Source: Phaeobacter sp. G2
Lineage (GTDB): Bacteria > Pseudomonadota > Alphaproteobacteria > Rhodobacterales > Rhodobacteraceae
Length of the DNA stretch: 64,000 bases
Direction: 5' to 3'
Assembly: GCA_025163595.1 (NCBI GenBank)
Contig: CP104100.1
Coordinates: 1,116,001 to 1,180,000, forward strand
This document shows positions 54,013-62,605 of the stretch, one piece after another. Within the stretch, counting starts at the first letter, position 1; each line of letters starts with the position of its first letter. Under the pieces are notes generated by a model that did not search any database, was not told where the DNA came from, and saw only the letters and a list, made by a program, of their open reading frames with translations. Made by a program: the position numbers and the translations under genes.

Positions 54013-55186
54013 TGGGCACCTCCACAAGCGCCTTGCGCAGTGACGCTAGCTTTTTCTTGGGCACACCAAGGTCCTTGATGATGCGCGGGGTAATCGCATC
54101 CGACAGCCCGTACTTGTCGGCAAACTGCATTGCCTCTAACAAGGGGTCGTCTTCAAGATCCGGATCCGCCGCTGCAAAATCTAGCAGAACCGATGCCATG
54201 TAATCCTTCACATCCTCGCTTGCCTCAGTCAGGCGGGACAGGTCCGTGTCTTCGGATGGGATCGTTGTGCGGTCAAAATCTGGGAAGTAGGCGCGGGCGT
54301 GCGCCTCGATCTCCTCAGACTGAGCCCAATCGGCGCTCAGAAATTTCTGGATCATCAGGCGCGTCAGATCGGTCAGTTTGCGCTGCGCCAGCAGGTCCAG
54401 CCGTTCCAACCGATCATCACCTTCCACCAACTTCGGAAGACGCGCGTCGGCGGTCTCTTTGTCCTTGGCCCAATCGGCAAGAGCAATCGCACGGATGTAG
54501 GTTTCGGGATGTGTCCCCCCCTGCGAGCCGTCCTTCTTGTTCAGATCAAGCGCCTCCGCGGCCTGTTCGAGATAGGTTTCAACCGAAAACTTCTTCAGCC
54601 CGGACCCAACCTTGATCAGCAAGGAAATTGCTGCATCCCGGTCCTCACAGACCATAAGCCCGACCCGGTCAGCAAAAATCTCCTGATAGATCTGCGACAG
54701 CCAGAGCGACTGCAGATGCGCAGGGTGTGATCCGTTTTCCCCGCAAATCCACCCCAGCATCCGATCAGCCGTGAAATACCGCCCATCCTCGCGGGTCTTG
54801 TGCAGGTAATGCGCCATCTCATGGCCCAGCAGGCTGCGCAACTCAGCGTCGCTGAGGATATCAATGGTCTCGCCCTCGAACATGATGTTGATCTCATTGG
54901 GAGTATAGATCAACGCAGCATTCCGGTGACTTCCCGTGCCCTGAAAAAGGTTGAGCGGCACGTCAATCGCAAGCGTTTCTTTCACTTCGCCCGCGATAGC
55001 AAACAATCTGTCATGCGACCCTGCGTCCAATCGCACTGCATTTTTCAGCAACATCAGTCGGTTTTCATCAAAGGCCTGTTCTGTCAATTTGTCAGAGGCA
55101 AACCAGGCCCAGATATCGGCCTCTTCGTGCTGCAAAAAATCGGCGAGCGCGTTGTGGTAATTCAGGAATGGCGGGATTTCGGACAA
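54005..55186 (-). CDS. Cytosolic M48-type metallopeptidase, partner of the helicase
   Basis: 393 residues. The zinc motif is L-G-H-E-M-A-H-Y-L-H (H122, E123, H126) with third ligand and following Asp in Q-E-I-F-A-D-R-V-G-L (E169, D173), the M48 pattern. Unlike HtpX or BepA there is no membrane helix or signal peptide, and about 200 acidic, helical residues follow the catalytic core. Start is TTG at 55186: an in-frame stop lies 12 codons upstream and no ATG or GTG intervenes. Its stop overlaps the helicase ATG (ATGATTGA). In a defence setting a peptidase could activate or control the large effector; that is inference. Confidence 0.82.
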   Translation of the reverse strand: MSEIPPFLNYHNALADFLQHEEADIWAWFASDKLTEQAFDENRLMLLKNAVRLDAGSHDRLFAIAGEVKETLAIDVPLNLFQGTGSHRNAALIYTPNEINIMFEGETIDILSDAELRSLLGHEMAHYLHKTREDGRYFTADRMLGWICGENGSHPAHLQSLWLSQIYQEIFADRVGLMVCEDRDAAISLLIKVGSGLKKFSVETYLEQAAEALDLNKKDGSQGGTHPETYIRAIALADWAKDKETADARLPKLVEGDDRLERLDLLAQRKLTDLTRLMIQKFLSADWAQSEEIEAHARAYFPDFDRTTIPSEDTDLSRLTEASEDVKDYMASVLLDFAAADPDLEDDPLLEAMQFADKYGLSDAITPRIIKDLGVPKKKLASLRKALVEVPND

Positions 55187-55529
55187 AGGCTTTTCTCGCG
55201 TAAGAACTGAATGATCTGGTCAAAAATGAAGGGAGCATAATATTGCCCACCCATGGCAATAAGGAACTGACCAACCATCATCAAGCCGCAAGAGGCTCCT
55301 GACCGGGGACAACTGTCCCAGTCTTGCCCAATTTTCGCAATAATCGCGCAGAGGCCCAGCAACGTTCAGACCAGTGTGAACTACGAACGGACGGATATTC
55401 TAGCTTCGGAGGTCTGTTCTTGCCGCGAATAACTAGCATTTGTCGGTGGCTGGAAGGCAGCAGGGAAGGCGTTGTTTCAGTTTCAGCACAGTGCAAGCAA
55501 AAGGCTGATGTGCACCACATCATGGCTTT
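55187..55529. other. Intergenic region upstream of the peptidase operon
   Basis: No supported gene. Base composition and codon-like patterns are less biased than in the flanks, and no complete promoter was picked out. The operon promoter should lie here on the minus strand. Confidence 0.5.
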
Positions 55530-55906
55530 CTTGCTCGTCACGACTAATGTTCTCTACCTGTGGCCGTTAATTCAAGGGTATATTTCGGTCTCATCGGGTT
55601 CATGGTTCTCTTTGAGGTCGGCGTTGCCGCCTCATAATGGCGTCGGGGATGCTATATTGCATTGCGATCGTGATACTCTCCACAACACGGACCTATCCAC
55701 CGGTGTCAGTCGGGTTGGCGAACGTCCGGTTCCGCGAGGTTTATGCGGAGTCACCAACCGCATTCGTGGGCGCCTTCGTGAACGGACTTGTCGTGACGGT
55801 TCTGTTAAATGTCGTGCCCTTCGGTGAAAGTGTGCTGGGGTTTGAAGCCTCGACGATCGCCATTGGAAACGGCGTGGCTTACTTGGGTCGTATCCGGACC
55901 TTGTGA
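55530..55906 (+). pseudogene. Decayed MFS transporter fragment
   Basis: Membrane-type sequence split over frames: L-V-T-T-N-V-L-Y-L-W-P-L-I-Q-G-Y in one, and then M-L-Y-C-I-A-I-V-I-L-S with Y-A-E-S-P-T-A-F-V-G-A-F-V-N-G-L-V in another. The order fits helices 5-7 of an MFS drug-transporter-like protein with the central loop deleted or shifted. Both ends are missing. It marks the eroded edge of the island. Confidence 0.55.
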
Positions 55907-55915
55907 GTCCGAACT

Positions 55916-56712
55916 GTGCAAGTCTACGGCCTGCTATCGGGCCTGGTTGAACGCCGCCACGTCCAGGCGATGCTTGCGGAAAAAGCGGAAACCCCTGCCG
56001 CAGCGAATAACCTTCGCAAGCGATTGATCCAGCTATTGGATCACGCTATCAGCTTGGATTGGCGTGGGGACAATCCCGTTCGGGCGACTAAACCCTATTG
56101 TAACACCGGGACTGGTTTTCATTCTTGGGAAGAAAAAGAGATCGCGCAGTTTTTGCGGTCTACAAACCCGGCACATTGGCCCACCAAGCAGTTACCTTGA
56201 TGCTCTACACTGGCGCGGCCCGCGTGGATGCCGTGCAACTTGGTCCTGAAAACTTGCGTGGCGACCGAATTGAATATCGCCGTCAGAAAACATCCCGTTC
56301 GGGTGGTATCAAGGTAAGCATCCCCCTTCACGCCGATCTGGCAGAAGTCTTGGATGCCGGGTCCTAGCTGGCAACAAGCAATGGCAATATACGCTCTGCG
56401 GCCGGATTGGGCAATGCGATGCGGGACTGGTGCAATGAAGCAGGCCTGCCCAAATGCAGCTCACATGGCTTGTGTAAAGCCTGTGCCCGCAGATTGGCAG
56501 AGGCCCAAGCCACCACGCATGAAATCGCATCTGTAACCGGCCACAAAACACTGGCTTTGGTGCAGCTCTATACCGAAGCAGCCGGTCGCGAAGCATTGGC
56601 GAATTCTGCAATGGAAAAGCTGATTGCCCGCCCAAACGGAAATAAAAATGTGACGAACCGAACAGGAAAGTTCGCCAAGATCGCAGATAAGCATATGAAA
56701 GGACGGGAATAA
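55916..56712 (+). pseudogene. Degraded tyrosine recombinase (phage-type integrase)
   Basis: Integrase sequence is recoverable from three consecutive frames: residues like A-A-N-N-L-R-K-R-L-I-Q-L-L-D-H-A (core-binding part), then T-L-M-L-Y-T-G-A-A-R-V-D-A-V-Q-L (catalytic Arg I), then H-G-L-C-K-A-C-A-R-R ... V-T-G-H-K-T-L-A-L-V-Q-L-Y-T-E (box II with the nucleophilic Tyr). The normally invariant HxxR is H-G-L-C, so the second catalytic Arg is lost, in addition to frameshifts near 56150-56200 and 56365. The gene ends 10 bp from the tRNA, the usual place for an integrase beside its attachment site. Confidence 0.88.
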
Positions 56713-56722
56713 TGGGAGGAAA

Positions 56723-56800
56723 TGGCGAGCCGTGGAGGACTCGAACCCCCGACCTGAGAATTAGAAGTTCCCTGCTCTAATCCAGCTGAGCTAACGGCCC
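56723..56800 (-). tRNA. trnR-UCU: tRNA-Arg (anticodon UCU), CCA encoded
   Basis: Cloverleaf readable on the minus strand: acceptor gggccgt pairs with acggctc (one G-U), D-arm with gctc/gagc, anticodon stem gggaa/ttctc with loop cttctaa giving anticodon TCT, T-arm ggggg-ttcgagt-cctcc, discriminator G and encoded CCA. 56723-56725 is the CCA. The 3' end faces the decayed integrase, so it is the probable integration target of the island. Confidence 0.93.
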
Positions 56801-57019
56801 GCACTTGTCTCGGCTGTATCAGTCAAATCCTCTGCCTTGTCAACTTGCTAGAGAAATGGAATGGCGGCCCGAAAAAAAGAATTTACGTTCGCAACCTTAC
56901 CCGCTGGCAACAGACTGCCGGCGACAATTAGGGCTGTCGTTTCAATTGGGGTCGCCGTTTCAGAGGTGCCTTGAAAATTCTGCATGACCTTCAATCTGGG
57001 GCCATGGCTTGGGCGGTTT

Positions 57020-57565
57020 TTAGTTTGGTCTCATTGTCGCGACCAGTTCCGCGACCTTCAGGCCAAATTTGCGCATCTCTGACTTGTTCATGATCGCGCC
57101 ATCGGCGGTAAGGTACATCCAGTCTGTGGCCTGCAAGGTGTGTCCCCCGGAATCTTCGGGAAGAATGATCTCATAGCGCAAGCGGACGGTTGACCCGGAA
57201 ACCACTCCCTGTGCCTCTCCCACCAGGTCATCAGCTGTGGCGGTAAAGGTGTTGTTTGGTCCGAGGGTCAGATACCATTTCCGGCTTTGGGTTTTCCCAT
57301 TGGAATAGGTGAATTCTTCGCTCAGGGTGCCCGTGTCCCCGTCCCAGGTGCCGACCATTTTTGCTACAAAGCTGTTGGTCATCTTGCCATTTGGGCCAAA
57401 GATCAACCCTTCGGACAGGATCTCGCCAGATAGATGGGTCTTGAGATCAAACTGCGGGCCGGTTCCAGCGTAATCCTGTGGTGATTGGAACCGGAAACTA
57501 AAGAGGTAGGTTTTGGCAACTATGGCCACAAGAAAGATCACGAGGCAGGCGACAAGCAATTTCAT
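57020..57565 (-). CDS. DUF3833 lipoprotein-like protein
   Basis: 181 residues with an N-terminal membrane/signal helix (3-20). The body matches DUF3833: L-K-T-H-L-S-G-E-I-L-S-E-G-L-I-F-G-P-N-G-K-M-T-N-S-F, then W-D-G-D-T-G-T-L-S-E-E-F-T-Y-S-N-G and Y-L-T-A-D-G-A-I-M-N-K-S-E-M-R-K-F-G. Periplasmic, function unknown; the family regularly accompanies Cfa-like methyltransferase clusters. Last gene of the operon, overlapping the MFS stop by one base (TGATG). Confidence 0.88.
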   Translation of the reverse strand: MKLLVACLVIFLVAIVAKTYLFSFRFQSPQDYAGTGPQFDLKTHLSGEILSEGLIFGPNGKMTNSFVAKMVGTWDGDTGTLSEEFTYSNGKTQSRKWYLTLGPNNTFTATADDLVGEAQGVVSGSTVRLRYEIILPEDSGGHTLQATDWMYLTADGAIMNKSEMRKFGLKVAELVATMRPN

Positions 57566-58791
57566 CAGGAGGAGCTTTCACTGGGCAGCCGTAGAGCATA
57601 GCAAAAGGCTGCGGATTTCAGGACACAAGGAAGGATCGCATAGGCCGCGACAAGCGCCGACAGCGCCTCTGGCGTGTTGTGCGTGCCAGGGGTAAAGCCA
57701 AATGCCTGTAGCAGTGGCAAAGTGACTGCGGCTGCAAGGGCCAGGGCAAGTTTTCCGGCAAAGGACCAAATACCGAAGGCCGTTCCCGCGCTTAGGCCTG
57801 CTTTGGTCAGGGCAATGCTGAACAGGGCAGGCAACAGCAGCATGTCCGCCCCCAGCGCCGCCCCTGACGCCAGACAGATCAGAGCAAAGCCATAGGCGTT
57901 TCCCGGATTTAGAAACCCGGCTCCGACAAAGCTGGCAATGGCCAAAGGCATGGCGATCAACAGCGTGGCTTTGGCTCCGATCCTGTGGCTGACCAGGGTC
58001 CACAAGGGCACGCTGAGACCGGCGGACAGGAAGAACAGAACCAGCAGTGGCCCTGCCAGTTTTGGTAAGTTCAGGTAGTCTTGTACAAAAAACAGAAACA
58101 AGGTGGAGGTCAGGGCCACCGGCAGACTGTTCAGGACCGCCAGGATCAGCAGACTGGTGGCCCCGGACTGGGACAGGGAGGCATAGCTCAGGGGGCGACC
58201 GGCCACCGCAGGCTGTGACCAGACCGGTCTGGTCAGCAGGGCGGTGACGATTGCCACTGCACCCAGCAGCAGGCCAAATGCCCCATAGCCCTGTCCCGCA
58301 GCCCCCATGCCAACCAAGAGAGCCGGAGCAATCGCTGCCAAAATCACACCGATCAGCATGCCGCTTTCGCGGAATGCGGCCAGCGTCATTACAGCACGCG
58401 GTTCAGCAGATTTGGCAAGGGTAGTACTGCGCCCATAGAGCAAGATCATACCCAGGCTGTAGGCGGAGAACAGCAGCAACAGGATGGGGATCATCTTGGC
58501 CAACACATAGGGGCTGGCTTGTAGTCCAAACAAAAGCGGAAACCCCACGGCCAGCCCACCGGCGGCGAGCCAAGCAAAGCTGGACTGCTTTTGCGGCCAT
58601 CGATCCACGGCCCAGCCGATCAGCGGGTCCTGCACCAGATCAAACAGCCGGATGGCCAGCAAAACACCCCCCAAGGCCCCAAGCCCGATGCCAAGATCGG
58701 TGGCGGCATACTGTGGCAAGTGAATGTACAAAGGGATCCCGGCACTGGCCAGCATCAGGGCATAAAGGCTAATCCTTGGATACAGCATCAC
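57565..58791 (-). CDS. MFS transporter of the GPH (MelB-like) type
   Basis: 408 residues, 12 membrane helices. F-D-L-V-Q-D-P-L-I-G-W-A-V-D-R in the first cytoplasmic loop is the GPH-family signature (F-D-x3-D-P-x2-G). Substrate unknown; in this operon it may move a lipid-related molecule or solute linked to membrane repair. Starts in a four-base overlap with the chalcone-isomerase-like gene and ends in a one-base overlap with the DUF3833 gene. Confidence 0.9.
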   Translation of the reverse strand: MMLYPRISLYALMLASAGIPLYIHLPQYAATDLGIGLGALGGVLLAIRLFDLVQDPLIGWAVDRWPQKQSSFAWLAAGGLAVGFPLLFGLQASPYVLAKMIPILLLLFSAYSLGMILLYGRSTTLAKSAEPRAVMTLAAFRESGMLIGVILAAIAPALLVGMGAAGQGYGAFGLLLGAVAIVTALLTRPVWSQPAVAGRPLSYASLSQSGATSLLILAVLNSLPVALTSTLFLFFVQDYLNLPKLAGPLLVLFFLSAGLSVPLWTLVSHRIGAKATLLIAMPLAIASFVGAGFLNPGNAYGFALICLASGAALGADMLLLPALFSIALTKAGLSAGTAFGIWSFAGKLALALAAAVTLPLLQAFGFTPGTHNTPEALSALVAAYAILPCVLKSAAFCYALRLPSESSS

Positions 58792-59282
58792 TGCCCCAGC
58801 AGCGCCTGTGTAAAGCGCTCCGAGCGGCTGTTTTCACCCAGAAAGATCTCCATGAACCGGGTTTTGATACCCGCATGAGACAGCGTGCAAACCGCCACAT
58901 CATTGCGCCAGAAGGTGAGCTGGTCCGGGCCGTTGCTGACGGCCAGATATGTGTCCCCTGGGCGGACAGCCTGATAACAGTTTTCCAGCTGCCCGCGAAT
59001 GGGCAGGGCATTGCCCATGCGGTCCATTTCGCGCAGGGTGGCCTCTACCAGATCAGACTGGCTGAGATTGCGCTTATAGGTCAGCTCCAGACCAAAATCC
59101 TGCGACCAGTCCAGGGGCAGGCCGCCTTTGGTGAACAATCGCGCGGTGTAGATCTGAAGTCCCAGAAACCTAAAGGCTGCCTCGCCGCGTTGCTCGGCGC
59201 CGTTTGGCAGGTTGCTGGCCTGGCTGGTTGCCGCAACAAACGGCGCCAGCCAGATGCAGAGGCCGAGTATCAGGCTACGCAT
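58788..59282 (-). CDS. Exported chalcone-isomerase-like protein
   Basis: 164 residues from the ATG at 59282; the longer frame upstream is antisense to the methyltransferase and not coding. Signal peptide 1-22 (cleavage near T-S-Q-A-S). The fold is that of bacterial chalcone-isomerase-like proteins: F-R-F-L-G-L-Q-I-Y-T-A-R-L-F and L-E-L-T-Y-K-R-N-L-S-Q-S-D-L-V-E-A-T. Such proteins are probably fatty-acid binders rather than flavonoid enzymes. Overlaps the methyltransferase stop by eight bases. Confidence 0.85.
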   Translation of the reverse strand: MRSLILGLCIWLAPFVAATSQASNLPNGAEQRGEAAFRFLGLQIYTARLFTKGGLPLDWSQDFGLELTYKRNLSQSDLVEATLREMDRMGNALPIRGQLENCYQAVRPGDTYLAVSNGPDQLTFWRNDVAVCTLSHAGIKTRFMEIFLGENSRSERFTQALLGQ

Positions 59283-60432
59283 GGGCCAGCTCGACCTGGA
59301 CGACATTCGTGTGCCCAATCGCAAAGGAGGCAGCGCAGATTTCAAGGTAGTACTGCCAGTTGCGGAAAAACCCTTCGTCATAGCCCTGTTCTTTGATCTT
59401 GCGTTGCTGCGCGACCAGACGTTCAGCCCAAATCCGGCAGGTTTTGCCGTAGTCCTGGCCAAAGGCAAAACTGTTTTTCACCTGCAGGCCCGCCGCAGTG
59501 GCCTGGCTTTCAATCACCCGATCCGACAACAGCATGCCGCCGGGGAAAACATATTGCCGGATGTAATCGGAGGAGGTGCGGTAGGTTTCAAAAAACGAAT
59601 CCGGTACCGTGATGGCCTGCAGCATGACGCGGCCACCTGCCGACAGGTTCTGTTTCAGGGCCGAAAAGTAGCTGGGCCAGTATTTTTCGCCCACCGCTTC
59701 GATCATCTCGATAGAGACGATATTGTCGAATGTTCCCTGCACATCGCGGTAGTCCCGCAGCTGAATGTCGGCGCGGCCATCAAGACGGCAATCGGCATAG
59801 CTGTGCTGGTTGCGTGAAATGGTGACGCCTGTCACATCGCGGCCCTCGGCGCTGGCCTGTTCTGCAAAGCCACCCCACCCACAGCCGATTTCCAGCACAC
59901 GTTCGCCGGTGGTGAGACGGGACAAGACCCGTTCGTTTTTGCGTGACTGTGCCTGGGCCAGATCATCGCCGGTTTCGCCAAAAATACCTGAGGAATAGGT
60001 CATGCCTTCGTCGAGCCAGAGTTGGTAAAACTCGTTTCCAACATCATAATGCGCGCGGATATTTTTGCGGGAGCCACGTTTGGAATTGGCCCGCAGCACC
60101 CTGTCCACAAGACGAAACTTGGCGCGGTTGAACGGGCTGGCCTGGTCATAACTGCCAAGATGTTCGCGGTTGATCATGGCAAGCGACATCAGCCCCTCAA
60201 TCGAGGGGGTATCCCACAGTCCCTGAACATAGGCCTCACCCAATCCCACCTGACCATGCGCTGCCATCGCAGAGACCGCTGCCCAATCGCGGATCTGCAT
60301 TTCGGCCTCTGGTCCGTGATCCCCAAACTGATAGCGCTCCCCGTCGGGGGTCCGCAGGGTCAGTCGGCCCTCACGCAGTCGCGCGCAGGTTTCCAGGAAT
60401 TGCGATTTCATCGCCTTGTGCGTCAATGTCAT
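59275..60432 (-). CDS. Cyclopropane-fatty-acid-synthase-like SAM methyltransferase
   Basis: 385 residues from the ATG at 60432, with AAAGGA seven bases upstream. SAM motif V-L-E-I-G-C-G-W-G-G-F-A near residue 185; the Cfa-specific Y-S-S-G-I-F and H-Y-D-V-G-N-E-F-Y segments precede it, and the E-M-I-E-A-V-G region follows. It methylates the double bond of membrane phospholipid acyl chains. In Rhodobacter sphaeroides related enzymes of the sigmaE regulon work in furan-fatty-acid synthesis; cyclopropane or methyl-branched product here is not decided. Start overlaps the oxidoreductase end by 62 bases. Confidence 0.9.
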   Translation of the reverse strand: MTLTHKAMKSQFLETCARLREGRLTLRTPDGERYQFGDHGPEAEMQIRDWAAVSAMAAHGQVGLGEAYVQGLWDTPSIEGLMSLAMINREHLGSYDQASPFNRAKFRLVDRVLRANSKRGSRKNIRAHYDVGNEFYQLWLDEGMTYSSGIFGETGDDLAQAQSRKNERVLSRLTTGERVLEIGCGWGGFAEQASAEGRDVTGVTISRNQHSYADCRLDGRADIQLRDYRDVQGTFDNIVSIEMIEAVGEKYWPSYFSALKQNLSAGGRVMLQAITVPDSFFETYRTSSDYIRQYVFPGGMLLSDRVIESQATAAGLQVKNSFAFGQDYGKTCRIWAERLVAQQRKIKEQGYDEGFFRNWQYYLEICAASFAIGHTNVVQVELAHA

Positions 60433-61720
60433 GCTGGGATCCTTTGTGAAGCAGTGGTGAGGGCGCATTCATCATGCGAACAATACGCATAGCGCTGGCG
60501 ATGCCATCTTCGTGAAAGCCGTGACGGTTGTAGGCGCCCGCGAACCAGCTGTTGTTCTGGCCCTGCAGGCCACGCAGATCGCGCTGCGCCCCGAGCGCCG
60601 CCTGGTCAAAGACCGGGTGCGCGAACTCAACCCGGTCATAGACCTTGTCGGCGGCAATGGGCCGCGTCGGATTCAAGGTCACAAACAGCGGGTCGCTTTC
60701 GGGAATATTCTGCAGGCGGTTCATCCAATAGGTCACGCCAACTCCCCCATCCTGGCTGCGATACGCCCAGCTGGACCAACAGCTGCGACGTTTGGGCATC
60801 TGCCCTGGGTCACAATGTAGAACGGCCGTATTGGATTGGTAGCGGATCGCGCCCAGGGCGGCTTTTTCAGCAGCTGTGGCCTGCTGCCCCAGTATGCGTA
60901 GTGCCTGATCCGAATGGCAGGCAAAGACGACCTCATCAAAGCGCTGGCTGTATTGCTCCTGCGGCGTCAGGCTTACACCGCGCGTATCTCTGGTTACCGT
61001 TTGGATTGGTGAACCTGTATGAATTTTGCAGCCGCGTGCCAGCAGGGCCGCCTCCAGTCGGCGCACATATTCGATGCTACCGCCTTTGACCGTCCACCAC
61101 TGGTGCTGTCCGGTCCCGGCCAGCAGGGCGTGGTTGCGGAAAAAATTGACCAGGGACTTTGCCGGAAAGGCATCCACATCGGTCACCGGCGTAGACCAGA
61201 TCGCGCCGCACATGGGCATGAGGTAATGATCGCGGAACCAGGTCCCAAGCCCCAGCTCATCCACCAGTTCACCAATGGTTTTGCTGTCATCCGTCGCCGC
61301 CGCTTCGGCTTCTTTGCCAAACCGCAAGATATCCAGCACCATCTTGTAAAATTGCGGCCGGACCAGGTTTTGTTTCTGTGCGGAGATCGCTGCAAGGCTG
61401 TTGAGCCCATATTCGATCCTGCCATCGTCGATACTGGCGCAAAAGCTCATTTCGCTTTTGATCACCGGCACGTCGAGGTCGCGAAACAGGCGGGTGAGGT
61501 AGGGATAGGTGGCGTAGTTGAAAACGATAAAACCTGTATCGACCGGCTGATCGCCATACTGCCCTGCCAAAACCGTGCGCGCATGGCCCCCCAAACGCGG
61601 TGCCGCCTCATATAGGGTCACGTCATGGGTGGCGGACAGATAGTAGGCTGCTGACAGTCCAGAAATGCCACCTCCGATGATCGCTATTTTGCGGCGCGGG
61701 CCTTGGGTTTGGTCCAACAT
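60371..61720 (-). CDS. FAD-dependent oxidoreductase (amine-oxidase/desaturase type)
   Basis: 449 residues. The FAD motif I-I-G-G-G-I-S-G-L-S-A-A-Y-Y-L is at residue 14, followed by L-G-G-H-A-R-T and D-T-G-F-I-V-F-N, the pattern of the flavin amine-oxidase family that accompanies Cfa-type enzymes. The C-terminal W-F-A-G-A-Y-N-R-H-G-F-H-E-D-G segment closes the FAD site. First gene of the five-gene operon, behind a TGATCC-type promoter element. Probable acyl-chain desaturase or oxidase of modified fatty acid synthesis, by analogy. Confidence 0.88.
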   Translation of the reverse strand: MLDQTQGPRRKIAIIGGGISGLSAAYYLSATHDVTLYEAAPRLGGHARTVLAGQYGDQPVDTGFIVFNYATYPYLTRLFRDLDVPVIKSEMSFCASIDDGRIEYGLNSLAAISAQKQNLVRPQFYKMVLDILRFGKEAEAAATDDSKTIGELVDELGLGTWFRDHYLMPMCGAIWSTPVTDVDAFPAKSLVNFFRNHALLAGTGQHQWWTVKGGSIEYVRRLEAALLARGCKIHTGSPIQTVTRDTRGVSLTPQEQYSQRFDEVVFACHSDQALRILGQQATAAEKAALGAIRYQSNTAVLHCDPGQMPKRRSCWSSWAYRSQDGGVGVTYWMNRLQNIPESDPLFVTLNPTRPIAADKVYDRVEFAHPVFDQAALGAQRDLRGLQGQNNSWFAGAYNRHGFHEDGIASAMRIVRMMNAPSPLLHKGSQHDIDAQGDEIAIPGNLRATA

Positions 61721-61749
61721 GCGGTCCTCATGTGTGATTATGTTTCAAG

Positions 61750-61778
61750 GAATACGGGGGGGATCGGCAAGCGGATCA
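61750..61778 (-). promoter_or_regulatory. SigmaE(ChrR)-type promoter for the FAD-oxidoreductase operon
   Basis: -35 TGATCC (61778-61773) and -10 TATTC (61754-61750) with an exact 18-bp spacer on the minus strand. The leader would be about 20 nt with GAGGA before the ATG. TGATCC with 18-bp spacing is the Rhodobacter RpoE (group ECF11) pattern. Confidence 0.65.
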
Positions 61779-61806
61779 CTTTTGATAAAGGAAATTCGCA
61801 GCGCGG

Positions 61807-61835
61807 TGATCCAGAGGCCGATGTTTTCCGTAATG
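61807..61835 (+). promoter_or_regulatory. SigmaE(ChrR)-type promoter for the DUF1365-SDR genes
   Basis: -35 TGATCC (61807-61812) and -10 TAATG (61831-61835), also with an 18-bp spacer. The transcription start would fall at or next to the ATG at 61841, giving a leaderless mRNA; this fits the lack of a clear Shine-Dalgarno. Confidence 0.55.
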
Positions 61836-61840
61836 GTCAC

Positions 61841-62605
61841 ATGATTGAACTTGTATCAGCCCAAACCTATCACAGCCGCCGTGGCAGCCTGGCCAACGCC
61901 TTTCGCTATGGGGTCGACTATGTGTTGACGGATATGACCCAAGCGGCGCCACCGCTTTTGTCGCGCAACCGCTTTAATCTGTTCTCGCTGCACGACCATC
62001 ACCATGGTGGGCCGCGTGGGCAGGGGCAGGGGGTTGTGTGGTTTCGCAATGAACTGCAACAGCGCGGCTTTCCTGTAGAGCAGGCGCAGCTGTTGCTTCT
62101 CACCCAGCCGAGCTTTTTGTGGTTCAACTTCAACCCTGTCAGCTTTTGGATCGCCGTGATTGATGGGGAACCGCGGGCGTTTATTGCAGAAGTGAACAAC
62201 ACCTTTGGCCACCGCCACTGCTATTTTTGCGCCCATTCCGATTTCCGCCCCATCAAGCGATCTGACCGGATCGAGGCAGAGAAACTGATGCATGTGTCGC
62301 CGTTTCAGCAGGTCGCCGGGCGGTATCTCTTCAACTTTGGTATGACCGAACGCGCCTTCAATATCCGCATCTCATATGAAAATGGAGACGAGGGGGTTCT
62401 GGCCACTTTGAATGGATTGAGAACCCCAGCAACAACGGCGGGCCTGGCCAGGGTGGCAATTCGCCGTCCTTTGGGTGCGGTGCGGGTTGTGGCATTGATT
62501 TATTGGCAAGCCCTGAAGCTCAAGCTCAAGGGCGCGCCGTTCCTGCGCAAGCCAGAACCCCCGAAACCGCTGATTTCTGACAGCAAGACGTCGAGTATTG
62601 GATAA
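61841..62605 (+). CDS. DUF1365-family protein
   Basis: 254 residues from the ATG at 61841. Family pattern: Y-H-S-R-R-G-S-L-A-N-A-F-R-Y-G-V-D-Y-V-L, then L-L-T-Q-P-S-F-L-W-F-N-F-N-P-V-S-F-W and A-E-V-N-N-T-F-G-H-R-H-C-Y, and the terminal K-L-K-L-K-G-A-P-F. DUF1365 genes nearly always neighbour Cfa-type methyltransferases and FAD oxidoreductases; enzymatic role unknown. The open frame extends 46 codons upstream over the promoter region and is not coding there. Overlaps the SDR start by one base (TAATG). Confidence 0.85.
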   Translation: MIELVSAQTYHSRRGSLANAFRYGVDYVLTDMTQAAPPLLSRNRFNLFSLHDHHHGGPRGQGQGVVWFRNELQQRGFPVEQAQLLLLTQPSFLWFNFNPVSFWIAVIDGEPRAFIAEVNNTFGHRHCYFCAHSDFRPIKRSDRIEAEKLMHVSPFQQVAGRYLFNFGMTERAFNIRISYENGDEGVLATLNGLRTPATTAGLARVAIRRPLGAVRVVALIYWQALKLKLKGAPFLRKPEPPKPLISDSKTSSIG

